Assembly: GCA_964526695.1 (NCBI GenBank)
Contig: CAZGJA010000121.1
Coordinates: forward strand, 1-64,000
Direction of reading: 5' to 3'
DNA from: JABWBH01 sp964526695
GTDB taxonomy: Bacteria > Planctomycetota > Phycisphaerae > UBA1845
DNA: 64,000 bases
Each line of letters begins with the position of its first letter. The stretch's first letter is position 1. A program made the position numbers and the translations under genes. The notes beneath the pieces were generated by a model. That model did not search any database, was not told where the DNA came from, and worked only from the letters and a program-made list of their open reading frames with translations. Shown in pieces: positions 36,384-45,457 of this stretch.

Positions 36384-36791
36384 GTCTTCATTGTATGACT
36401 ACGAAAGTCGCGGCGGCAGGGTTCGCGCGGGGCACGCTGAGGGGGGGCCGAAAACGGATGAACCGTAGCTAACGTCACGGTTTACTATTTCCCCTTTCAA
36501 CGTACCATTCCTGCGCAACGGGTTGCGGATGGAATCCCCGTGGTCGTAGGGCGGGCCATGCCCGCCTTGCCTGCAAGCGGGTGAGGCGCCGTCACCGGGC
36601 TTGCGTCGGGTGCTCTGACCACGGCCTGGCGAGTACGCCAGACCGTGCCACCCGATCGGCGCGGCGTGATCGCTGCCACCCGGTCGGCGCGGCGGGAGCT
36701 GTTCCACCCGTTCGGCACGGGTTGGCGAGTATCTTGGCGCGCCAGGAGACGTGCCGCTTAGTGCGGACAGGTTCAGGAGGTCGGCTGCATC
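36384..36791. other. Intergenic region with several hairpin repeats
   Basis: No gene seen. It contains GGGCGGGCCATGCCCGCC (about 36550), the 33-bp palindromic repeat copy 4 (36621-36653) and imperfect direct units TGCCACCCGATCGGCGCGGC / TGCCACCCGGTCGGCGCGGC / CCACCCGTTCGGCACGG (36647-36720). AGGAGG at about 36775 may serve the next gene. Confidence 0.6.
36621..36653 (+). repeat. 33-bp palindromic repeat, copy 4
   Basis: Identical to copy 1 (1321-1353) over all 33 bases, although 35 kb apart. It is followed at once by direct units that reuse the TGCCACCC terminus. Confidence 0.85.
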
Positions 36792-37394
36792 GTGCTACAG
36801 GGCTTCGATTATCTAAAGTGCGCGGGGCGCATGGCGTTAGTCTGCCTGATCGGCGCCGGCGTCGTGCCCACCTTGCTCGGATCCAGCTCTCGCTCATCCG
36901 GGCTTGCGGGGGGGACGGGTGTCCTGCGCATCGAGCATCCTCGCGTCATCATTCTGAAATCCCGGCATGTCGCGTATCTCTACGACGGTTCGCAGCTCGT
37001 CTGGACTTTTGCGGTTGATCTGGGTGGCGGAGGGCAGAGCGCGGGATCCGATTTCCTCACCGGCGAAACTCCCGAAGGCCGATTTCATGTGGTGACCCGA
37101 AACGCCGCCAGCGAACATCACCGCTTCCTGGGGCTGAGTTACCCCGACGCCGCATCGGCGCGCCGAGCGAGGGAACTCGGGATGGTCTCCATCGGCGAGG
37201 CCCAGACCATACATCAGTCGCAGCTCGTCGGCGCTTGCCCGCCTTGGAACACGGCGCTAGGCGGCGGAATCGGGCTGCACGGAGGCCGGCGAGGGACCGA
37301 CTGGACCGGCGGCTGCGTGGCGTTTCGCGATGCCGACATCGAGGAGCTTTTCAGTATCTTGCGCGTGGGCGATCCGATCGAAATCCTGCCGTAA
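36792..37394 (+). CDS. L,D-transpeptidase (YkuD-like) family protein
   Basis: A 200-residue protein with an N-terminal hydrophobic stretch (about 14-31) that should export or anchor it. The domain begins IEHPRVIILKSRHVAYLYDG, includes TGETPEGRFHV and ends with the catalytic box: H163 in GLHGG and C175 in WTGGCVAFRDADIEELF. Such enzymes cross-link peptidoglycan or attach proteins to it, relevant because some Planctomycetota make little peptidoglycan. GTG 36792 has AGGAGG upstream; ATG 36831 is an alternative. Confidence 0.8.
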   Translation: MLQGFDYLKCAGRMALVCLIGAGVVPTLLGSSSRSSGLAGGTGVLRIEHPRVIILKSRHVAYLYDGSQLVWTFAVDLGGGGQSAGSDFLTGETPEGRFHVVTRNAASEHHRFLGLSYPDAASARRARELGMVSIGEAQTIHQSQLVGACPPWNTALGGGIGLHGGRRGTDWTGGCVAFRDADIEELFSILRVGDPIEILP

Positions 37395-37410
37395 GCCGGC
37401 GCGTGCGCAG

Positions 37411-38963
<1,553 letters not shown>

Positions 38964-38967
<4 letters not shown>

Positions 38968-39632
38968 CGACGATGGAACTTCCGGTGCATGATCCGAATC
39001 ACCCGCCTCGTCGCGCCGCTGCCGAAGTGCGTGCACTGGCCGTTGTCATCCAGGCTAACCTCGTTCAGCTTAAAACCGCAGCGCAGCGCCGACCTGCGCT
39101 GCACGGCGCGATCCGCGGGATCGACGTGGTCTCGCCCGGGGCCGTCACGCGCATGAGAGAAGCGCTGATTCCCGCGGAAATCATCAAGGTCTCCACCGAC
39201 ACGGAGCTGGTGCTGCGCCTGCATGAAGCATGGGGGCAGTATTGCCTGATGTGCTGGGCGCACGAGACGGGCACGCGCGAACCGATCCTCAACTTCGGAC
39301 TGCTGCCGGCGGACACGGAGGTTCACTGCGAGGCGGCGCTGCGAGCCAAGGAGGCGGAAGTTCACGCGCTGCTCTGGCGACTGCGCCATGAACAACGTCG
39401 GCGCGAGGGAAGCCTGCCCAAGGACGATCCGCAGTCCGCCAGGGTCGAGTCGCTCGCCCGCCGCATCCCCGCCGAGGCGCTGGGCAAGCCGGTCAGCGAA
39501 GCCGACGACGGAGACCTCTTGTTGGCCGCCTGTCAGCACGTCGGCATGTTGGCCGTTCTCCGCTGGCTGCTTCATCCCGAGAAGACCTGGGGCGATCCGA
39601 CCTTGATGCAAGTCGAGGACTGGCCGTTCTGA
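38964..39632 (+). CDS. Unknown protein translationally coupled to the sigma-54 activator
   Basis: A 222-residue soluble, helix-rich protein. No family recognised. It has a Cys pair near YCLMCWAHETG (about 93-97), a charged coiled-coil-like stretch (LRAKEAEVHALLWRLRHEQR) and ends in VEDWPF. Its GTG start overlaps the activator's stop as GTGA (38964-38967), implying translational coupling and possibly a partner role for the activator. ATG 38973 is an alternative start. Confidence 0.6.
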
Positions 39633-39710
39633 TCGTGCGCCCGCCGTCAACAGTGCAGCCCGAAGCGTCGCTTAAGTACACCGGGCGCTCGCAACCCCGG
39701 ACGGAAAAAC

Positions 39711-39797
39711 CGGAGGCGGAGGGATTCGAACCCCCGGTGCAGTTGCCCGCACAACGGTTTTCAAAACCGTCCCCTTCAGCCGCTCGGGCACGCCTCC
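39711..39797 (-). tRNA. tRNA-Ser (anticodon UGA)
   Basis: An 87-nt tRNA with the long variable arm of class II tRNAs. The acceptor GGAGGCG pairs with CGCCTCC; the D-arm contains GAGCGGCTGAAGG; the anticodon loop is TTTGAAA within ACGGTTTTGAAAACCGT, giving anticodon TGA (reads UCN/UCA serine codons). The T-arm is GGTTCGAATCC. CCA is not encoded. Confidence 0.93.
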
Positions 39798-40404
39798 ACT
39801 CGAATGTGCATCCGTGGCCCCGACCGTCCGGGCGTCGAGCGCCGTGCAGCCGGAACCACGGGACCAAGTCTCGCCGTCGCGTTCATCTTAGAGCATAGCG
39901 GGCTGGGGCAAAAGCCGGAACGGCTCTTTCGCCTCGCCAGGCCAAACGCAACCGCGACCTGGGAACCGCGCGAACATCGAGCGGTCACATGCGTTCACCC
40001 TTGGCCCAGCGCCCGCGCCATCATCGTCCCGCGGGACAAACGGCCCTTCAGCCGCTACCATTCCGGGGCTTTCGGCCCGCTGCGGCACGAGGCGGGCTTG
40101 ACCGCTTCCCAGCGAGGGAGGAGCTGACGTGCGGGGATTCGCCCAGCAATTCACACCTCACCCGTCGCACCGGGCACGTGCGGTGTGCGGGAGCAACCCG
40201 CCAGACCGAGGCGCGTCGCGCATCGGACGGGCGCTCCCGTCGAGCGCGTAACCAGTAAGATGGCAAAGACGCGATTTGACGCGTGGCATGATCGGTCTGG
40301 GAGAGTGGTTCGATCGGTCTGGGTCCGTGGTTTGATCGGTCTCGGGCTGGGGTCTCGTCGGCCTGAGTTTGTGGTTTGATTGGTTTAGATCCGCGGTTTG
40401 AGTT
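39798..40404. other. Intergenic region upstream of alaS with tandem repeat
   Basis: No gene seen. The left part is ordinary GC-rich DNA. The right end is a 22-bp tandem array (40285-40394) that runs into the alaS ribosome binding region. Promoters for tRNA-Ser and alaS are not obvious. Confidence 0.5.
40285..40402 (+). repeat. 22-bp tandem repeat array leading into the alaS start
   Basis: Five units of exactly 22 bp: starts at 40285, 40307, 40329, 40351 and 40373, consensus GGTTTGATCGGTCTGGGTCC plus two bases, followed by a partial sixth unit GGTTTGAG directly before TTATG of alaS. Divergence increases toward the gene. The units contain GATCGGTCT cores. The array therefore forms the 5' leader of alaS and may affect its expression. 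Confidence 0.85.
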
Positions 40405-43400
40405 ATGACTTCCAACGAAATACGACAGCAGTTCATCGACTTCTTCAGGGGCAAGCAGCACGTCATCGTGCCGTCGTCGCCGGTCGTCCCGTTCGACGAC
40501 CCCACGCTCCTGTTCACCAACGCCGGCATGAACCAGTTCAAGCCCATCTTCCTCGGGCAGCACGCCGCGGACGTGGACAAGTGGCAGGGCGCCACGCCGG
40601 GCCTGCCCACGCGCGCCGCCAACACCCAGAAGTGCATCCGCGCCGGCGGCAAGCACAACGACCTCGACGACGTGGGCAAGGACTCCTATCACCACACGTT
40701 CTTCGAGATGCTCGGCAACTGGTCCTTCGGCGACTACTTCAAGAAAGAGGCCATCCAGTGGGCGTGGGAACTGCTCACGAAAGTCTGGGGTATTCCCAAG
40801 GAACGCCTTCATGCGACGTATTTTGGGGGCAGTGCACAGGGTTCAGAGGTCGGGATGCAGGGTTCAGAGGTCAGGGTTCAGGGTTCAGCGAAGGACACTG
40901 AACCCCAAACCCTGAACCCCGAACCCCAAACCCTGAACCCTTCCCTTCCCCCCGATCTCGAATCCCGCGACCTGTGGATCTCCCTGACCGACATCGACCC
41001 GTCGCACGTCCATCCCGGCAACATGAAAGACAATTTCTGGGAAATGGGCGACACCGGTCCCTGCGGGCCGTGCAGCGAAATCCACATCGACCTCACGCCC
41101 GACTGCAGCGGCGGACCGCTGGTCAACGCCGGCGACGCGCGCGTGATGGAAATCTGGAACCTCGTCTTCATCCAGTTCAATCGAGGCCCCGACGGCAAGC
41201 TCACCCCCCTTCCCGCAAAGCACGTGGACACCGGCATGGGCTTCGAGCGCCTCTGCTCCGTCCTGCAGGGCCTCGCGCATGACCGACTCGGCCGCTTCAC
41301 CAACTACGACACCGACGTCTTCACGCCCCTCTTCGACGCCATCCGCAAACGCACCGGCGCGCCGCAATATACGGGAACCTTTCCGCGCATCGCAGGTTTG
41401 GATACGGGCTCTCTAAATCCGAAATCCGAAATCCGAAATCCGAAATCCTCGGCTTCCAATACCCAACTCATGATCGATTCGTCCTACCGCGTCATCGCCG
41501 ACCACCTCCGCGCGCTCACCTTCGCCCTCACCGACGGCGCGACGCCCAGCAACGACGGTCGCGGCTACGTCCTCCGCCGCATCCTCCGCCGCGCCATCCG
41601 CTTCGGCCGGCAATACCTCAACATGCACGAGCCGTTCATCTGCGACCTGGTGGAACCGCTGGTGAAGCACATGGGGGATGCGTTCCCCGAACTGCGCACC
41701 GCGCACGGCGGCAAGAACGTCAAGCACGTCGAGGAGATCATTCGGCATGAAGAGGCGTCGTTCTTGCGGACACTGGATCGGGGGATAAAACATTTCGCGC
41801 GCGCTCGTGCCGAGGCGATAGGAGGTGCTCATGCGAGATTCGCTGGGAATCTCGTTTTCGCTGGAATTGGCGCCCATGGCGGTTGGACTGAAGAGGAGAT
41901 TGAACAGTCCTTTGGGACGCGCAGCGTACCCCGCTTGAACTTCGTTCGACCAAGTAGCAACGAGGTCATTACGCTTGATACAGACGAAGTAGAACAGCAA
42001 CTACGAACTGCAAACGTTGGGATATGTATTTCTGGAAAAGATGCGTTTAAGCTTCATGATACTGATGGATTCCCCATAGATCTTACCCAACAAATGGCTG
42101 AGGAATGCAGGCTGACAGTTGATATTGGCGAATACGAGCGCCTAATGGAAGCAGCTCGTGCGCGAGCTCGAGCTTCAGACATCACGATAGATCAGGTAGG
42201 GCAGCAACTCCTAATGGCGGCCCTTGCAGATGCAAGCAAGCACCCGCCTGGGATGGATGCGCGGAAGTATGATTCGGATCTGCGGTGCAAGGCCCGTATT
42301 AGGGGTGGGGCATGGGGATTTACGCCACCTGACCGATCTGCCCACGCCGGTCAGACAGTAATACTGCACTTGGATCGCACTCCATTCTACGCAGAGCAGG
42401 GTGGCCAAGTCGCCGATATAGGCGAAATCAAAGCTGCAAACGGAGTTGTCAAGATCACTCATGTATCGCGCCACGTGTCTGAACACGGCGACGCAATACT
42501 GCATCACGGTACAGTCGTTAGCGGCTGGATCGTAGGACTCGGAGAGGAATGCGAAGCTATAGTTTCGCATGAACATCGTATGCCCACGATGCAAAACCAC
42601 ACCGCCACCCACCTCCTCAACTGGGCGCTGCGTGAAGCCCTCTGTCCGCCGGATGAGCGGGTTAATCCTCACGTTCAGCAGAAAGGCTCGCTCGTCGATC
42701 CTCACAAAACGCGATTCGACTTCTCTCACAACAAGGCGCTCAGCGAGGAGGAGATCGAGCACATTGAGGGTTTTGTGAGAATGCAGATCGCCGCCGACCA
42801 CATCGTTTACGCCGCCTCGCGCGAGGAGGACTTCGTCGATCAGGCCGCGGCGCGGAAGGTCAACACGCTTCGCGCCGTGTTCGGCGAGAAATACCCCGAG
42901 CGCGTGCGCGTCGTCTCCATCGGGGCGCCGATCACCGAGGAAGACGCGCGGCAGGCCGGCAAGTCCGACTGGCTCCTGCGCAATCCTCACGACGCCGAGT
43001 GGATGCGTTACAGCGTCGAGTTCTGCGGCGGCACGCACGTGAAGCGCACCTCCGAGATCGAGGACTTCGTCATCGTCGCGGAGGAGGCGGTGGCCAAGGG
43101 CGTGCGCCGCGTGGTCGGCGTGACCGCACAGGCCGCGCGCGACGCGCGATCGCTCGCCGCCGCGCTGCGTGACAGGGTCGCGGCACTGTGGGACGCGCCG
43201 CAGGCGGAGTTCCACGCCCGCCTCACCGCGGCGCAGAAGGAGCTCGCCGACGCGCAGCTCCCCGTCCTCGAGCGGCACAAAATCCGCGAGCAGCTCGACC
43301 AGCTCGCCGAGAAAGCGAAGAAACTCGAGAAGCAAAAGGCCGCGGCCAGCGGCGGCGCGGTGATGGACCGCGTGGCGGAGCTGCTGGCGCTGGCACAACA

Positions 43401-43866
43401 GCGCGGCGACCGCAAGGAAGAGGAGGGCAATGCCGAATGCCGAATGCCGAATGCCGAATGCCAAACGGACGGCACCTCCGCGGCGAATGCCCTTTCAGCA
43501 TTTAGCCTTCAGCCTTCAGCATTCGCTTGCGTTCTCAGCGGCATCACCGTCATCATCGCCGAAGTCCCCCCGGCCTCGCCGGACGCCCTGCGCAGCGCCA
43601 TCGACTGGATCCGCCAGAAGACGGACGCCAGCGCCGTCCTCCTGGCGTGCGCGAGCGAAGGCAAGGTCACGCTGCTTTCGGGCATGAGCAAGTCCGCGGT
43701 GGATCGAGGCCTGAAGGCCGGCGACCTCATCAAGGAAGTCACCCCCCTTGTCGGCGGCAAAGGCGGCGGCCGCCCGGACCTCGCCCAAGGCGGCGGCACG
43801 GACCCGGCGGGTTTGGGCAAGGCGCTCGAGTGCGCCCAGAACTGGCTGAACTCCCGGCTGACGTAG
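40405..43866 (+). CDS. alaS: Alanine--tRNA ligase with in-frame repeat insertions
   Basis: A 1153-residue AlaRS, much longer than the usual 870-900. It has class II motif 1 region (LFTNAGMNQFKPIFLG), motif 2 region (HHTFFEMLGNWSFGDYFKKE), motif 3 (GRGYVLRRILRRAIRFGR, about 387), the editing-site HTATH (732-736) and CGGTH (875-878 area), and the C-terminal domain GGKGGGRPDLAQGGG. Extra length comes partly from three repeat insertions: 40837-40940, 41415-41448 and 43428-43527, all in frame. A central block (about 41775-42595) has much lower GC and includes an unusual stretch (AHARFAGNLVFAGIGAHGGW). It probably is functional, since motifs are intact. Confidence 0.95.
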   Translation: MTSNEIRQQFIDFFRGKQHVIVPSSPVVPFDDPTLLFTNAGMNQFKPIFLGQHAADVDKWQGATPGLPTRAANTQKCIRAGGKHNDLDDVGKDSYHHTFFEMLGNWSFGDYFKKEAIQWAWELLTKVWGIPKERLHATYFGGSAQGSEVGMQGSEVRVQGSAKDTEPQTLNPEPQTLNPSLPPDLESRDLWISLTDIDPSHVHPGNMKDNFWEMGDTGPCGPCSEIHIDLTPDCSGGPLVNAGDARVMEIWNLVFIQFNRGPDGKLTPLPAKHVDTGMGFERLCSVLQGLAHDRLGRFTNYDTDVFTPLFDAIRKRTGAPQYTGTFPRIAGLDTGSLNPKSEIRNPKSSASNTQLMIDSSYRVIADHLRALTFALTDGATPSNDGRGYVLRRILRRAIRFGRQYLNMHEPFICDLVEPLVKHMGDAFPELRTAHGGKNVKHVEEIIRHEEASFLRTLDRGIKHFARARAEAIGGAHARFAGNLVFAGIGAHGGWTEEEIEQSFGTRSVPRLNFVRPSSNEVITLDTDEVEQQLRTANVGICISGKDAFKLHDTDGFPIDLTQQMAEECRLTVDIGEYERLMEAARARARASDITIDQVGQQLLMAALADASKHPPGMDARKYDSDLRCKARIRGGAWGFTPPDRSAHAGQTVILHLDRTPFYAEQGGQVADIGEIKAANGVVKITHVSRHVSEHGDAILHHGTVVSGWIVGLGEECEAIVSHEHRMPTMQNHTATHLLNWALREALCPPDERVNPHVQQKGSLVDPHKTRFDFSHNKALSEEEIEHIEGFVRMQIAADHIVYAASREEDFVDQAAARKVNTLRAVFGEKYPERVRVVSIGAPITEEDARQAGKSDWLLRNPHDAEWMRYSVEFCGGTHVKRTSEIEDFVIVAEEAVAKGVRRVVGVTAQAARDARSLAAALRDRVAALWDAPQAEFHARLTAAQKELADAQLPVLERHKIREQLDQLAEKAKKLEKQKAAASGGAVMDRVAELLALAQQRGDRKEEEGNAECRMPNAECQTDGTSAANALSAFSLQPSAFACVLSGITVIIAEVPPASPDALRSAIDWIRQKTDASAVLLACASEGKVTLLSGMSKSAVDRGLKAGDLIKEVTPLVGGKGGGRPDLAQGGGTDPAGLGKALECAQNWLNSRLT
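40837..40940. repeat. GGTTCAG/CTGAACC repeat inserted inside alaS
   Basis: A 104-bp stretch of short units AGGGTTCAG followed by the inverse CTGAACCCCAAACCCTGAAC, able to form a hairpin around GCGAAGGACA. It is read in frame as residues about 145-179 (QGSEVRVQGS ... QTLNPEPQTLNP) between conserved parts of the AlaRS catalytic domain. Confidence 0.85.
41415..41448. repeat. AAATCCG tandem repeat inserted inside alaS
   Basis: Five units of the 7-mer AAATCCG, read as LNPKSEIRNPKSS (about 336-348). The same unit recurs outside genes at 45393-45432 upstream of the VWA gene. Confidence 0.85.
41775..42595. other. alaS: Low-GC mosaic block within alaS
   Basis: From about 41775 to 42595 codons favour A/T-ending forms (ATA, AAA, CAT, GCA, ACT, GAA), against the strongly G/C-ending codons on both sides. 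For example 42001-42060 is close to 40 percent GC, while flanks are well above 60. The frame continues without break. The block spans the end of the aminoacylation region and the first part of the editing domain, stopping just before the HTATH motif. Confidence 0.75.
43428..43527. repeat. GAATGCC/GGCATTC repeat inserted inside alaS
   Basis: Units of AATGCCG (43428-43462) followed about 30 bp later by inverse-type units TTCAGCATTTAGCCTTCAGC (43495-43527). Read in frame as residues about 1008-1041 (NAECRMPNAECQ ... FSLQPSAFA) between the coiled-coil and the C-terminal domain. Related units occur at 45304-45354. Confidence 0.85.
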
Positions 43867-43898
43867 CAAGCCGGCGTTCGAGGGGAGACACCGGTCAA

Positions 43899-44153
43899 AT
43901 GAACCGCCGTAAGCTGCTCAAGCGCATTCTGGAGAGTCCCCATAATGTCCGCTTTGCGGAATTCGTGGATCTGGTGCAGGGATTCAGCTTCAGGCTCGAT
44001 CGTGTTCGTGGAAGCCATCACCTTTTCCGCCGCAGCGACATCAGCGAGATCATCAACATCCAGGATTCCAGGGGCGAGGCCAAGCCGTACCAGATCCGTC
44101 AGTTCCTCAGAATCGTGGAACGCTATAATCTGAAGCTGGAGGACGACGCATGA
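43899..44153 (+). CDS. hicA: HicA family toxin
   Basis: An 84-residue small basic protein with the HicA double-stranded-RNA-binding-like fold: RKLLKRI near the N-terminus, FSFRLDRVRGSHHLFRR with the catalytic His in GSHH, then IINIQDSRGEAKPYQIRQFL. HicA toxins cleave mRNA and are neutralised by HicB. The stop overlaps the hicB start as ATGA (44150-44153), typical of toxin-antitoxin pairs. It follows alaS by 32 bases. Confidence 0.88.
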   Translation: MNRRKLLKRILESPHNVRFAEFVDLVQGFSFRLDRVRGSHHLFRRSDISEIINIQDSRGEAKPYQIRQFLRIVERYNLKLEDDA

Positions 44154-44368
44154 AAGACCACCACATCAACGTTTTCTACAGCGACGAGGATGAGTCCTAC
44201 GTCGCTGACATTCCGGATCTTGAGTCTTGCTCGGCGCTGGGCGAGTCCCCGGAAGCAGCCGTGCGAGAAGTCCTGGCGGCGAAAGCCGCGTGGATCGAAA
44301 CGGCCAAGGCGATGGGCAAACCGATTCCCGCGCCGCGATATCGACCCGTGCATGACCAGGTCGGCTGA
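44150..44368 (+). CDS. hicB: HicB family antitoxin
   Basis: A 72-residue protein with the HicB partial-RNase H-like fold: INVFYSDEDESYVADIPDLE, then CSALGESPEAAVREV, ending AKAMGKPIPAPRYRP. No DNA-binding domain follows the fold, so autoregulation would need another route or a partner. Its start overlaps the hicA stop by four bases. Confidence 0.88.
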   Translation: MKDHHINVFYSDEDESYVADIPDLESCSALGESPEAAVREVLAAKAAWIETAKAMGKPIPAPRYRPVHDQVG

Positions 44369-44809
44369 CCTGCGGCAGTCGAGCCGGAATCGCGGTTGCG
44401 ACGTGTTGCGCCAGGTTCGGGACAAGCACCTCGCTTCGCGAGCCCTCGGAGATCAGCCTCCCTCCCCGCCTATCTGCGTCACGCCGCCATACTCCACCCG
44501 TCCCGCGTCCAAGCAGGAACGCAATGAGTCCAACCTCCTGAACATCGTTTGATGCCCCGTTCTGACCGCGTCCATCAACCACACGGGTCCGCTGCCGCCG
44601 ACCCGTGCCACCCGCCAGGGGGCTATCATTCTGCGTTCCGGCCACCGCATGGAACCGACACTTGCCCGAAGCGTATGAAAGATGGGGGCTTCCAAGGAAG
44701 CCCGATCTTGGACGGCTTTCAAGAAAGCTCGACCTTGGACGGCTTCCAAGAAAGTCCGGGGTCGTTCGTTATACAGGGTGCAGGCCGACAGCGCATGACG
44801 GGAGAGGCC
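44369..44809. other. Intergenic region with direct repeats
   Basis: No gene seen. It contains an ACGGGTCCGCTGCCGCCGAC / GACCCGTGCCACCC hairpin (about 44582-44613), sharing the TGCCACCC terminus, and a 27-bp direct repeat: GGCTTCCAAGGAAGCCCGAT..., units at 44687-44713, 44714-44740 and a partial at 44741-44759, just upstream of the sigma factor. Confidence 0.6.
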
Positions 44810-45325
44810 ATGACCGAGGCGGGGACGCTCAATCGTCGGGACTGGCTGGAGGCGGCGTTTGCTCGATATGAGGCGCCGCTGCTCTCGTACGCCGCGCGGC
44901 TGACCGGCAACCTCGAGGCCGCGCGCGACGTCGTGCAGGAGGCATTCATGAAGCTCGTCTCGCAGGATCGGGCGAATCTCAACGGCAACGAGGCCGCTTG
45001 GTTGTACACCGTCTGCCGCAACCGCGCCTTGGACGTGCAACGACGATCCGCCCGCGCCGCTGCGGCCCTTCATGAGCACGCGGAATCGCCGCCAGCACCG
45101 ATGCCCGGCTCGACCGTGCAGGCTCGCGAGGACGCGCAGCACGTGCTCTCGCTCGTGGCGCAGCTCCCGCGAGACCAGCAGGAGGCCGTGATCCTGCGAT
45201 TCCAATGCGATCTGTCTTACAAACAAATCGCGGAGGTGACGGGGCAAAGCACCGGCACGGTGGGATACCTGCTGCACGTGGCGCTGCGGACGCTGAGAGG
45301 ACAAATGGCGAATGGCGAATGGTGA
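44810..45325 (+). CDS. ECF-family RNA polymerase sigma factor
   Basis: A 171-residue sigma-70-family protein. Region 2: RYEAPLLSYAARLTGNLEAA, DVVQEAFMKLV, AAWLYTVCRNRALDVQR. Region 4: LPRDQQEAVILRFQCDLSYK and QIAEVTGQSTGTVGYLLHVA. The last residues (MANGEW and stop) come from the AATGGCG repeat that follows, so the repeat set the C-terminus. ATG 44810 has GGGAGAGGCC just upstream. The VWA gene after it encodes an N-terminal segment that may act as anti-sigma. Confidence 0.88.
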   Translation: MTEAGTLNRRDWLEAAFARYEAPLLSYAARLTGNLEAARDVVQEAFMKLVSQDRANLNGNEAAWLYTVCRNRALDVQRRSARAAAALHEHAESPPAPMPGSTVQAREDAQHVLSLVAQLPRDQQEAVILRFQCDLSYKQIAEVTGQSTGTVGYLLHVALRTLRGQMANGEW

Positions 45326-45441
45326 ATGCCGAATGGTGAATGCCGAATGCGGCATGACGTGACTGTGGCCGAATGAGTCTGCGCTGCTCCGTAATCCACA
45401 ATCCGAAATCCGAAACCCGAAATCCGAAATCCAGTGCTTTC
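45304..45441. repeat. AATGCCG and AATCCG repeats between sigma and VWA genes
   Basis: Units of AATGGCG/AATGGTG/AATGCCG (45304-45354) and AATCCGAA (45393-45432). They are the same simple repeats that interrupt alaS. The first array overlaps the end of the sigma factor gene and supplies its stop codon; the second ends 25 bases before the VWA start. Confidence 0.85.
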
Positions 45442-45457
45442 CCGCGAGACTTGAACC

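Noticed and set aside
39711..39797. Attachment site of the ssrA-linked element at tRNA-Ser
   Set aside because: The shared GGAGGCGG...GGATTCGAAC string with ssrA is the common T-arm/acceptor similarity, not an attachment repeat.
40285..40402. CRISPR array
   Set aside because: Units are contiguous 22-bp tandem repeats without spacers and no cas genes are near.
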